Positions 1-11,900 of a DNA stretch of 64,000 nt are shown piece by piece. Each line of letters begins with the position of its first letter. Positions within the stretch are counted from its first letter, which is position 1. The translations under genes and the position numbers were made by a program. The notes beneath the pieces were generated by a model, which was not told where the DNA came from, did no database searches, and was given only the letters and a program-made list of their open reading frames with translations. The DNA is from Lineus longissimus (lineage: Eukaryota > Nemertea > Pilidiophora > Heteronemertea > Lineidae), in NCBI RefSeq assembly GCF_910592395.1, contig NC_088316.1:2728001-2792000 (forward strand), given 5' to 3'.

Positions 1-218
1 TTTTTCCACATCCACATCAACTTTGGCACGCCGACACATCTTGGGTTCGCGGCAGAAATTACGTAGTCTCTTGAAGAGCTGCTGGTCGGTGTTGTAGAGG
101 TGGTCGCCTGGAAATATTTCTCGATAGACCAGGCGATTCGGACACAGTGGATAACACCCAAGATAAACACTTTCCAACCTGCGAAATAGTGTGGATGATG
201 AGTATGAATCATGAAAGA

Positions 219-254
<36 letters not shown>

Positions 255-3200
255 AACAATTTATAAAGCGCCTTTTGTAAAACACTTCAAGGCGCTTTAC
301 ATTTAATTTTAAAAAAAATTCAATGCATACAATAATTTTGCTGTAAAACGATAGATAAAACTGAGACTATAAGACATTAGGTAAGACAATTAGAGAGAAG
401 ATGACTATAAAGCATTCTAGAGTGCATTGTCACCGAAAAAGTGCTTCCTAAAAAGATATGTTTTTAAGTGTGACTTAAAAGATTTGATGTTAGCTATGGA
501 TTTTAAAACATCTGGTAATTGGTTCCAAAGTTTTGGCCCCGCCACAGAGAAGCTTAAAGATCCAATCGCCCTGCGAGTGCGGACCTCCCGGCATAGACTT
601 TTATTACTTGATCTGAGAGTGCGGGCCGGAGCATAAGCCGATATATTGGCCAAGCAAATGTACTAGTAGATGCCACAAAGATCTTTTAAACTATCAGAAA
701 AATTTGCAGCCTGCCTCAAGGATGGTGTCATATTTGGAGGTCAAACAAAATTGAAAGCATCCAACAGGGTGTCTTATCTATAAAGAGGATTTTATCCTCC
801 TACATGGGATATTACAAGATTTGTGGATTTTTTCATTCTTTACTACGACGATCCCCACAATAACAAAACAATATAAAAATCTCACGAATTATGAAATGTG
901 ACTTAAAGTGATACTATGATGTGATTTACAACTTTGCGGAAATACGTCCGTTTTTAATTATTGATCACAAATGTAAAGCTCAAATTTTCCAATTTTTGAT
1001 TAGATTTATTATAAAATCGCTGAATGTAAACCACCGCGACCGCGAAAAATGTTCATGTTGTGACGTCATCAACGAAAACGGCATCGAAGCGAGCCATCCG
1101 GGCGGGATTAAACCATCAATTTCAAGAAAATGTGCATTTCGATTCGAAAACCTTACCGATTTATGAGAAAGTGACGTAGTCATTTGTCAAAAACAGCTAA
1201 AACATTATATGGTGAAATTTGACACGAGTTACCCTTTAAGGAGTACTGAGAGGCACTGAATAAAGATTAACTCACATTGCCACACCAAAGAATTCATGAT
1301 TGGCAGTTGAGACAACCACATCTGCAGATCTCAGCACCTTGTAATAGTCGTCTTTACTTTCTACGAACCCCCAGTGCAGGATGTGGCTGGACAACTTCTC
1401 CCTGGCCTCGGTGAATATAGCTGAAATGGAAAAAAAATAAAGCCTGGTAAAGGAGGAGAATAGAATATCAAGGATATCACAGTTTAACACCAAAAGACAC
1501 TCCGACATGTCCAATTATCACAGAAATATAATTTTGCTGCCTCCTCTAGCTGGGGCTGTAAAATTATCACCAAGGCACTCAAATTGGGGGAAAATTCATT
1601 GACCTGAAGGTTGTGACAATTCGAAAAGTAGCTTCGTGCCAGGGACAAACATTGCAATCAATAGTTTGAATATGACAGTGACGATTATGCTACAACCAGG
1701 ATGAATGGGATAAACTCTTGTCTATATTCTAAGCTTTTCTTACAGTTCCACATGCAATACATTGTTTTTTACCTGGTATTTCTAGATAAGTTTCCCCCAA
1801 GACGGACACCTCGAAATCAAGCTCCTCTTCTTTCAGTTTGTAAAGGGTCTCGAAGAAGACACCCGGTCCCTTGTCATGTTCCCTGAAAGAAATTCAAGAG
1901 ATGTTAGAACAATAGAATAAGAATAGTCCATCTCACGGATAAACCTTTGCGCACAACCATCTTGGCATTTCATGGATGAAATTGACAGGATTTTCATTCA
2001 TGATGATATCGATCTGAATCGTAACATGCAATTGACAATAATTTTTCTATCTGAGGTTCGTCTGCTGTAATGTTACTTTATCTCATCTGCTTTAGAGCTG
2101 GCCTTGCAACCAGATTGTGACATTGTCCTCAGAACCAGGTTGTGATATTGTCCTCAGAAACAGGTTGTGACTTTGTCCCTTCAATCCAGACAGCCGACTC
2201 ACTTATTTCACAATCACTAAGATTCACACAGACTCACCATCTATGGGGCCAGACAATATGCAAGGGACTCCCATCATTGCAAGAGAGCACAGATTCAACA
2301 TTCAATGTTACTCCTTCGAATCTGGGGTCTGCACACTCTTTTTGATCAGACAATTGTCCTGTCAATCTATCATCATCATCATGATCAAGAATTTCACTTT
2401 GGTTTTCCTTGCCAGAACATCCAGAGTCTACAATAATGTCTTGAAAACTAAATCCATCTTCAGTCAATTTCACCTTTTCCCTGGTATCATTTTGAGAACT
2501 TGCAGCGTCACTTCCTTGAATTGCAGTAGCATTTGTGTTCAGAAGTTTGGATGACCTTTCCACATCATCCCCGCAGTCCATTTTTTCCACCAGAACATCG
2601 CAATCACCTGACTGTATTTTCTCATCGGATGGGAGATCTTGGCCTGAGGTTTTTGGAGGTAATTTCAAAGGAAAGTATATCACTGTACATTTCGGACTGA
2701 TCATTTCCTTCAGGTTCTTAGCCCTGTAATCTGGTATTAATTTAAAGAATTTTGATATGTTCTCCAGGAAGGAATCGCGGTTGAATTTCGAATTGAAGAT
2801 GACCACATCTGCCACAAGACTGGAATGAAGAAGATTCTGTAAAAGGATTTATTCAGATGGAAATTGAGATTCACCTACATTGAGGCTGTATCAAATAGGT
2901 CAAATCCAATTTGGGAGTGATAAAAACTGTAAAAGAAAAGTTGTGGCATACTATATGATACAAGTTTTGATGGGACAACACTCTCTGAGGCAGTTTGTGA
3001 ACGAAACTGTCCTTGTTGGTGGTTTTTGATGTAATGTTGTCCTCAGATTTGATGTGATGTGGTGAAACAGTCCTCATGTAAAATAAGGTTGTGACATTGT
3101 CCTCACTCAGGTTTTTGACATTAAATGACTCTGTCTCCAATATAACATTGAAATTGTTTAAAGTGAACACAGTTTTCAATCTCTACTGTTGAGATGAGGG

Positions 3201-4305
3201 ATATGATGTATCCAAATATCACAACATCTCCATCATTTCATCCTATGAGGCATGTCATTACGAATCTACCAACTCAGCAATTCACTTACCAAGATAGAAT
3301 CTGGTTGTAACCATACTGGAAGTCCCGATCCTGCTGCTTCCTCACCGGATACACTAACTGGTTCTCATGGAAGTACATCACCTTTTTCAGCTTGGCCAAG
3401 TCTGGCCGCAGAGACACCAGCTCAGCCAAATTCAGGACAGAGCTTGCAAACAAGACCCTGAAAGATACATCAGTATTCATCAAAATCAGAAAGTTGAGAA
3501 CAGCAGAATCTCTTCACTGAATCATGATACACTGCAAAACTAACTGAATAAATGCATCTCAAGCAACTTTACATCTCCTGATTATGTAGAAATGTTGAAA
3601 CTATGTGCATTAACATCATCCTTGAACAACTCAAACTATGGTACAAGTTTCCAAGTCAGTTTAAGCACACATTGATTGAGACTTGAGTTAACCATTTGTG
3701 ACTCGCTTTACCAAAACTAGGCGCTTGCCGCATCTGAACTTGACAGGTTGATACGGACTTGTTGTTCATTTCCCTATTGTAGACCTTTTGTGAAATCTAT
3801 TACAAACTGATTTGGTCACATTTCACAAAAGGTCTACAATAGGGAAATGAACAACAAGTCTGTATCAACCTGTCAAGTTCAGATGCGACAAGCGCCTAGT
3901 TTTGGTAGAGCGGGTCACATTTAGATTTTATCTCCCGTAAGGCATTTAAGGACAGCTTGCACAAGGCAAATGGCAACAAATAGAAATATTCCGCCTCTCC
4001 TGCAAGATTCTCACCTTGGTATATACGGCCTAATCTAACCAGATATTAATCAAGACTCAATCTCCAAAGCAGGGCCTGCAAATGACAGCAAATACAAATA
4101 TTCCATCTCACCTGTAAGATTCTCTCCTTGGTATTGTTTGGGACAGGTACAGACTGGCTGTCCTAGCTCGCCAATGCCACTTCTTGGCCGTCATTGTGAC
4201 AAGTTCCGAGCCCTGAAACTCGGCCGTCAGGAGGTCCATTAGCTGTTTATGGGATCCTCCATAGAAAGGCTCAATCAGCAGAATCTCTGGTTGATTCAAG
4301 GCCAT
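1..4305 (-). CDS. QTMAN: QTMAN (GTDC1) tRNA-queuosine mannosyltransferase, 3' end beyond window
   Basis: Family knowledge: GTDC1/QTMAN is a GT-B glycosyltransferase (GT4-like) that adds mannose to queuosine-34 of tRNA-Asp in the cytoplasm. Six exons read on the minus strand with matching phases: 4305-4112, 3457-3290, 2819-2238, 1882-1773, 1420-1276 and 178-1 (open at the edge). Diagnostic stretches in order: [14 protein letters not shown] at the N-terminus, [39 protein letters not shown], then [13 protein letters not shown] and [12 protein letters not shown], which is the conserved C-terminal GT4 donor-site region, and GCYPLCP. The start ATG at 4305 follows a 5'UTR acceptor about 11 bases upstream, so a non-coding first exon probably lies further right. 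The middle (about 2300-2640) is an acidic, low-complexity linker, as is usual in this family. The last C-terminal residues are outside the window. Confidence 0.9.
219..653 (-). mobile_element. 3' end of a non-LTR retrotransposon (LINE)
   Basis: The minus-strand frame at 653-417 encodes the typical tail of a LINE ORF2, with [14 protein letters not shown] followed by [10 protein letters not shown]. After the stop comes a short 3'UTR with a GCGCCTT...GGCGCTTTATAAAT stem and a tail of (AAT)n at 252-219, which is how many CR1/L2-like elements end. It lies in the last visible intron of QTMAN and is strongly 5'-truncated, so it is a dead copy. Clade assignment is inference. Confidence 0.8.
3697..3919. 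repeat. Long near-perfect hairpin element, copy 1
   Basis: Two arms of about 100 bases, starting TGTGACTCGCT and ending in its complement, are near-exact reverse complements around a loop of about 25 bases. A second copy is at 21852-22074, and diverged relatives are at 20071-20257 and 51297-51490. It sits in intron 1 of QTMAN. No coding capacity; probably a foldback-type non-autonomous DNA element. Confidence 0.85.
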
Positions 4306-5049
4306 GTCTCTCTCTGAAATTGAAAGATGTGATGTGAAATTGATGTCCAATGGACTGGTGTATTTTCAAAGACAAAAGTAAGGAAGACTGTCCTGAATGC
4401 CAAGGTGTGCTCAGGTCATATCCTTATTATCATGGCATCCTGAATATGTTTGCAAATATCCAGATTGCAGCTTTCACAAGCAGCTCATCTTCATACATGT
4501 AGATGTAGAACCACTGCCAGAGACTGTCATCTTTTCCACTTTTGGGCCAGGGAGATCTTTGAGCTCAACAATGAGCTGATCATACTAGCCTACTAAAACT
4601 ATGTAACGTTTTACCAAGGAATCACCAGCCGTCGCCTTTCAGAATTTATAAAGGAACACAAAATAGGAATATTGTGTCATATACCTTTTATTGAAAACAT
4701 GCATGACAAAATTGATATGTACATGTATGTATCACCAAAGTCTGAAAGACAAATTCAGTGCATCTTTACCAACAACAGTTGGTCCTGAGTGATTGGTTAT
4801 GAATTCTTTTTGAGCAAATGCTTCATAAAAGTTTGACGCAACATCTGCGTAGTTCAAGGAATACATATACTGGTACGGTATTGGCCATGACACCAAAAGT
4901 TTGAGAATTTTTCTTTTGATGCTTGATGTGAACTTGCATCTATCTATGCCCTCACATCAGAAAAATGCACCCTTGGTTGTAAAATTGTCTTAAAAACACA
5001 TCTTGCAAGGGTTTTAAAACGCCCCATCAGTTAGAATCATGTTCCTTTT

Positions 5050-5250
5050 GTGCACAGTATACACCTTTCCAGAAATGGGGCGCTGAGTGTCCGAAATAGT
5101 GATGTCATAAGGGGAAACTAGGCCTTATGGTGGAGGGACAAAGGAGATAGTCATGGTTGACCAACACACTTAAATGCCTTTAATGACGGACAAGGGGGAA
5201 AAAATTAGTTCCAATGCAAGCCACCAATTTCGGGAAGCATGTATAGACTA
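5050..5250 (+). repeat. Dispersed repeat, copy 1 of 2
   Basis: Starts near ATACACCTTTCCAGAAATGG and runs through GGGCGCTGAGTGTCCGAAAT and GACAAGGGGGAAAAA to CACCAATTTCGGGAAG. It is almost identical to 17478-17668, which lies in MCMDC2. No inverted ends or coding potential are seen. Confidence 0.8.
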
Positions 5251-5343
5251 TATAGACTGTGATCTGCTAATTCTGTCATGTAATCCATACATGTTTATCT
5301 ATGCCCAGCATAAGATTACAAAAGGAGACAGATGCCATCAATA

Positions 5344-5506
5344 GAGTAGAACCTCTCTAATAAGGACACCCTTGGGACTGAAAAGTACTGTCCTTAATAG
5401 AGAGGTATCCTGATTAGAGAGGTCATATTGAATGGCAATAACCAATTTGGGACCAAAAATAGTACCCTCAATAGAGAGGGTGTCCGCTAAGGGAGATTCT
5501 ACTGTA
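5344..5506. mobile_element. TA-flanked CAGTRGAACCTC element (MITE)
   Basis: Starts AGTAGAACCTC and ends with the complement, ATTCTACTGTA. Internally it repeats the unit TCTCTATTAAGGACA in both orientations, so the whole element can fold. The ends and TA target resemble pogo/Tigger-type Tc1-mariner elements; the assignment is by resemblance only. Confidence 0.8.
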
Positions 5507-5622
5507 GTTCAAATCAAAATCAAATGGGTAAACAGAAAGTTCATCACCTCACTCACAGCAAAAAAATAGATAAGCCAATCACAACTACATATGTACATGT
5601 ACAAGCACAATTTGTAAAATTT

Positions 5623-6867
5623 TCATGACTTTGAATGACCCTCTACTCCAAAAAACAGAGAAAATTTCGAACCGAGACCATGTTCCTCTAAAAAATGAAA
5701 GAAAATTCCTAAATCCATATGATATTCACGTCCCTTCCCTCCACGCGCTTCGAAATTCTTCTCCTCAAAATTTTCAAACTTTCTAAAACCATCCAAAGGC
5801 TTATTGTCAGTCACTTCAAAATCCTCCTTATCCTTCATGGCAATCTTTTTCCAAGTTTGGCGCCGACAGCGATTCCAAAACTCCTCAACTTTTCTGGTGC
5901 AGCCCTCCAGGCATATGACACCTGGTTTCCCCGGCATCGTGAACCCAGTCAGTTTCAAATCAGCCGCCCAATCTAAGAGGTCGCGTCGTTTAAACTTACT
6001 GTAAATGTGATGACTATATATCCACATTCTTGTGAATGATTCTGGTTCGTAACTCGTGACTTTTTCAACAGTTTCACCAGCTAACATTAGATCACAATAA
6101 TGTTCACTATTTTCTTGAATCCATTGTACGATTGAAAACATACAGAGTTCCCCTCGTTCAAGTTCCTGGACATAGCTATAGAGGTCCTCGCTAAATTTCT
6201 TGTGCTGGGTATTTGGCAGTTTCGTCCTGGTGAAAATGTCGGGCAGATCTGCAGGATATTTGTGAGGGAAACGGCAGACGAGTTCAATATCAGTCTGAAA
6301 AGTAAGAATAAATTCAGCAATCAATACAAAGATAAAATCTACGATTGGCTACCATGAAATGGATGAATTAGGATGCCTACAATGACCAATGGCGATGTAC
6401 AGTAGAACCTCTCTATCAAGGACACGCTCGGGACTGACAAGTGCTGTCCTTGATAGAGAGGTGTCCTGATTAGAGAGGTCAAATTGAATCTCCCAACTGG
6501 CAAAGCGAGCATGCAATTATTCACGATTCTGCATTTTAGCAGTCTTCCGTCTGAATTTCGGCATTGTGCGAGTCCCCAGGCCAACTTCTGAAGTATCGCA
6601 TTATTTGATTGGACATTGATAATTCTACCGTACCTTGCAAACATCTTCAGAAAACTTAATCGTAAACCCAATCCGGTGTAAAAGCAATTCATATTTCAGC
6701 TTTCCATCGAGATATTTCTGGATGAAAAGGACAGCATCTCCATCTTCTTCTGGGCAAAATTCGCCAGGATTTGGAAACATGCTCGCCAACATTTCAACCT
6801 CAGATATCTGCAATTCCAGCATCTCTCTAACTTCTGATTCGGTGGCCTCATGTTCTTCAGCATCCAT
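5623..6867 (-). CDS. RWDD2B: RWD domain-containing protein 2 (RWDD2B/RWDD2A-like)
   Basis: Two exons, 6867-6634 and 6294-5623, join in phase 0 to give about 301 aa, close to vertebrate RWDD2A/B. The first exon carries the N-terminal half of an RWD fold (LQISEVEMLASMFPNPGEF, then the strand FTIKFSEDVCK). The second completes it (CRFPHKYPADLPDI) and continues into the C-terminal DUF1115 domain (MWIYSHHIYSKFKRRDLLDW, GFTMPGKPGVICLEG). RWD domains are protein-interaction modules; the cellular role of RWDD2 is poorly known. The annotated start is the first ATG after a 5'UTR acceptor; the in-frame upstream codon is TTG. A half-copy of the TA-flanked MITE lies in its intron. It diverges from the kinesin gene. 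Whether it is the A or B paralog cannot be settled, and many invertebrates have only one. Confidence 0.88.
6398..6488. mobile_element. Half-length TA-flanked MITE in RWDD2 intron
   Basis: Begins TACAGTAGAACCTCTCTAT and contains the first half of the family consensus, through GATTAGAGAGGTCAAATTGAA, where it stops. The second half is missing, as also in the kinesin copy at 11175-11268. Confidence 0.8.
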
Positions 6868-7944
6868 TGTCAAACCTGAATGTCAGAAAACACCTATTAA
6901 TTGTCTTTAGGTATTCAAAATCACCATTTTTGTCAAAATAGCAGACCGAAATTTAGGACTTGCCAACTCGGCCGTCTTGCGCAATGTAATTAGCGGTAAA
7001 AATCATCTGTGCAAATTACAACATGCCGAATGGACAATCCATAATTGATTTGCGCAAGACTGGATAGCAGGTGGGGTAGGTGTAAACTGTGGACGAAAGT
7101 GTGGACGAAAGTGTTCAGTGGTGCCATCTTGGATCAACGAAAGTTGGTCTGAGAGAGGGCCAACTATTTTTGCCTACAACTGAATGATATTGTCATTGTC
7201 ATTCAAATAAAGGTAGTTTTTGTGAAAGAATATTATTTGGACTAGTTAGAAATATCACAGTTTCAACAAATTCTTTGATAATTAGTCCACATTTGGACAC
7301 TAGACCTCGCATTTCCCCATTCACAAAATCAAAGGCCACTTCGAAAACCTTCAAAAAAGGGGCTAAAAGCCCGTCCACTCATTGATCAAAATCACCCATC
7401 AAAATAAAATGTTTTGTTTTTTTCTTTCGCTGACCTATTAAAAAGATTATAGGCCTAATGCATTAATATACTGCAATTTCTTTTAAATATATTGAAAGAC
7501 AAAGAAATGCCAGCCCACCAAACTTAGAGGGCCGCTGTCCACACTTTCGTCCACACTTTCGTCCACAGTTTACACCTACCCTAGCAGGTGCCCGTGACGT
7601 CACGACAGATTGTCAAAATATTTACTTTTTCACCACTTTTTCCTTATTTCTTACAATTTCCAATCGTTTAAAAGTTATACAAATATGGTAAGCTGATATT
7701 TCTGGTACTTCTGCTTTAGAAAAGTAAAGGTTTGCTGTGATGCTCTGTTCGGATTTTCCAGAAATCGAGTTACTTTTCTCGTGAAGTAAAAGTTGTTTAC
7801 ACTGGATACCAAAATGTACACCCTTGGGCTATAATCCGATTGTCGGATTCACCTCTTTAGGATATCTAACTTCGGACATTCATTTTCTGTTTCGGGCCAT
7901 ATTTGTCTAAAAGTTTCTTGGAAACGTGTTCACAATTTGCGATA
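6868..7944. promoter_or_regulatory. Divergent promoter region RWDD2 / kinesin
   Basis: About 1.08 kb separates the two divergent start codons, so both promoters must be here or in noncoding 5' exons within it. No TATA box is obvious. Much of it is taken up by an inverted-repeat element (7074-7581). Confidence 0.5.
7074..7581. mobile_element. Element with about 43-bp inverted ends
   Basis: GGTAGGTGTAAACTGTGGAC at the left and its exact complement at the right enclose about 420 bp. Each end also contains GTGGACGAAAGT twice in tandem. No open frame of note, so it is probably a non-autonomous DNA transposon. Confidence 0.75.
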
Positions 7945-8926
7945 ATGGCCCAAAAAGGCCATCAAAACGATGAAATGATTAAGGTGTCACATGTTCAAGT
8001 AAATTGAATTCAATGTCAAATGCGATCAAACTACATCATTTTCGATCGGGGATTGTACTTCTTGTTATTTCAGCCAAGTGAAACTGTGCCAGTGCGGGTT
8101 ATCACCCGGGTGCGTCCATTTACGGATGTTGAGGAGGGCAAAGGATCCAAGAGAGTTGTCAAAGTCCATGGAGACAAGACTACTGTTGAGCTGGGAGGAA
8201 AGGATCAGACATTTGCATTGGATGGAGGTTATTTTTGGGATGTCAAAAATGTAAGTCATGTTGCTGATACATGTAAATTGTCTTTTCTCACCCAGTCTCA
8301 CTCTCAGTACAGTTTACTATTTAACTACATGCAGCGGTATTTTTCTTACATGTACCATACTGATAGATCTGATGCTGTTCCATTTCTTGATCTTGTTGAT
8401 TATCCCCTGACTTTATTATCTTCAATCCAAGCAATATGCAGAGTTGATTTTTGTTGTTTTGTTTATGACAAATGATATCCTTTCTGACTTAATTTATTCC
8501 CTTTATTTTTAGAATCAGATCTACCGTGAAACATGTGAACCTCTGTTACAGAAGGCCCTGGATGGATACAGTGTGGCTATCATTGCCTTTGGTGCGGTAA
8601 GTGGGTCGAATCATTGTGTTGGAACAATTCGAAATAATGGCGGGCAGGCTTCATTTCAGCAGTGGTTCCATTGCCCAAGTCCACCTAATTTCAAGGTGGG
8701 GAACTTCATTTAGTACATGTATAGTGAGGTTTACCTACTGGTAACAAAAGGTTTCATCTTTTCCCTGAAGAATATTTTGATTGGAGGACTCTCAGCTCTT
8801 GGTACTGATAACTAGTCATGATTATAAAATTCCATTGTTAATTTCAGACTGGATCTGGGAAGAGTTACTTGATGAACGGAACTGAAAACGATCCTGGAGT
8901 TGCGTTATGTGTGAGTTGAATTAATG

Positions 8927-8976
<50 letters not shown>

Positions 8977-11900
8977 TTCATCCTAGATAGCATATGATTC
9001 TGTTTAAGTTTTTATAAGAAGCAGTAAGGCAGTTCTCAAAGTTTGATAGCCTATTAATTTTTAAATGTTGTCCGATTTTTACTTCAAGATGTCTTTTTGG
9101 TTCTTTTGCTTATTGTGTTTCACCCTTGTTTCCTACAGTTTCACAGGAGTTTGTTCAAGCAAATTGAAGAGACACACAACAAGGAGTTCTTTGTCACAGT
9201 TTCTTTCCTGGAGGTGAGTTGAAGTATCATTAAAGGAGTACACCGTTTGTAATTACTTGTGGTCCAGTCAGATAGAAATCCACTAATACACAATGCCGTA
9301 GTGCAGATATTATGCATGCAAATTTGTTGAAACTTGGTAGTTATAGTATTTGTATATCTGTCTACATTAAGGCAATGCTGAAAATTTTGTTCAGTATGTA
9401 TTTATTCAATTGAAAGTTTTCAAATTCAATTACAAATTCATGGAGATAGAATATTGGTTTCAATTTCAGATTCTTGACGAAGATATGACAGATCTTCTAA
9501 ATCCACATAACAATGAGATGAAGATTCGACAGCATCCTGATGTTGGAATGTAAGTATGTCAAGAACTCAATTTGTCTCATCATGTCCATAGAGACGAAAG
9601 CGGTTTCTGTGATAGTGCAGAATTCAGGAAATCCGTGGCTAAAAGTTAGGTAGCAACAACACTTGGAGTGCAAATTTCTTTCAATACTCTGCCCTGGGCT
9701 CATTGATGTCACAGTTACTCAGTGACAATGATCAAGGTGAGGTAAAATTTGATAAAATAAATACATATTTTATAAGAAACCTAAACATTTTCCTGGCTGT
9801 TTCCAACATTAAGGGGAATTGACTTCAGAAGTAAAGTTAGATGCTGGTATTATAAATTTCCACACTGAGCCTTGTAAATCCAGTGTACAGTTACCAATCC
9901 CGACAGCTGACATGTATACTGTTCTTGTTTCTTGATAGATTTGTTGATGGTCTGTCAGAAATGGTGGTCAGAAGCGCCGAGGATATTGCGCGACTTTACG
10001 AGCAGGGGAATCGGGCAAGGAAAATGGGCGCTCCAGATATTCGCGCGCACCAAGCACGATCGCACGGAATCTTCAACATACGCATCGAACAAAAGGATAG
10101 CAATTCGAGTAAAGTTGGTGTGAAGTCAACGGTCAGTCTCATCGATTTGGCCGGCACCGAGACGCTGGATGGGAAAGATGCAAATGCTGGGAAGAGTATG
10201 GCTGCGTTGGTGCGAGTGATTTCTGCGCTGGGTGATCCAAAGAAGAAAGGCGGCCATGTTCCGTACAGGGATTCAAAGATCACAAGGCTGCTACAGGTAA
10301 CAAATTCAAAACTATTGAAGCCTGCAACAAAGGCTATTGCAATAGAATACCTGGTGTTGAAGTTTAAAAGTGTTGTGTTTACGGTCTCTTATCAACTACG
10401 ATATAGGTTCTCATCCAACTTTACACTTTCGTTTATCCTGAAACCTTTCAATGGAACTCAGACGAGCCACTCACTTGGCATTTATGACTGGTACCAACTT
10501 TTACACCTAGGTGGAGTGAGGCTAGTTAGACAAGGAGACCTGTCTGAATGTTTAAAGGGAACTGAAACCGCCAAGCCAGTTCGTATGACCTCGTTTTCAT
10601 TTCCCGCGTGTCGGGTGATCAAAACGAGGCATGAATGAAACATGGTGCCTAGCTGTCAATCATTGAGTGACGTCCCTACTATGGAATTTACTATGAAAAC
10701 TCATGAATGAAAGATCGCATGACTCACGTGATTCTCACATGATACTCAATAATAACAAATTGAACTGCGCATGCTCGAGCACTGGGGGCGGAGCTACAAA
10801 TCTGAACTCGAATAGGAAGTTGGAAGTTTGACTTTCTCGGGCGGTGAAAGTCGAAAAGTTTAATAAATCGCTCGGCGGTTCCAGTTCCCTTTAACTTATC
10901 TTTTGTTTACCGAACAGAGAGATAAAGATTGGTCTGCTGTTTGATATCAAAGTATAAGCGTTTATCAAAAACATGTTTACTTTGGTTTCAGGATGCACTT
11001 GGTGGAAATTGCATCTCCTTGATGTTTGCCAATTTGTCACCTGCAGGTAAGTTTGCTAGGCCCCTTAAAGGCCCACACCGTTCGCTAAAAACATTAATTT
11101 GTAATTGAACTTGATAAGAAGTGATATCTCTGTCCTGTCTGCTATGAGGGTCTCCCATTGGAGAGTGGGCTTGGCAGTAGAGTGGAACCTCTCTATTATG
11201 GACACCCTCGGGACTGAAAAGTGCTGTCCTTAATAGAGAGGTGTCCTGATTAGAGAGGTCAAATTGAAGGGAACCTTCGTCACTTTCCCACTCCAGATAA
11301 CGCGCACCAGGACACACTGACCACCCTACAGTATGCCCAGTTTGCCAAGAATATCAAGAACCAGGGCGTTAAAGTCAACCTGGATGATACGACACAGATG
11401 ATCACACAGCTTAGGGAGGAGATATCGCACCTGAGGACCAAGCTACAGAATGCTACCGAGATGAATAAGGACGATGTCCTGCGGATGGAGGTGAGTGTGT
11501 TTTCTCATCTTCAGGAGAAAAGCCAAGGGTTTCCAATTGAAAAATAACAAATAAAACGTTTGAGCTAAAACAAATTGGAAAGGCACCAGACATGTTCAAA
11601 AAATAGTTGACTGATGAATCCGAAGAAGAACAAACATGATGAAGTATAAAGTTGCCCATTGCCTTAGGAGTCTGGAGTTTGGGAAATCAAATATTTGTTC
11701 CGATATTGCAAAAATTGTCATTTCTTAAAGGGAGACTATAGGCAGGAGCAGAGGGGCTAATTTGGCCATCTCCAGGTGACTAATAATACACAGTAAGGGC
11801 CCTAGGTCATGTCAGACTAAATATATTCCTTGTACAAGCCTCAATCATTTCAACCTACTGTGAGATGTGAGAGACCCCTATTAGCGACTTTGTGTAACTA

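Larger units (their letters stand above)
4306..5622. other. Intergenic region between QTMAN and RWDD2
   Basis: No coding sequence is supported here. It should contain the QTMAN 5' exon and promoter and the RWDD2 3'UTR. It also holds a dispersed repeat (about 5050-5250) and a small DNA transposon (5344-5506). Confidence 0.6.
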
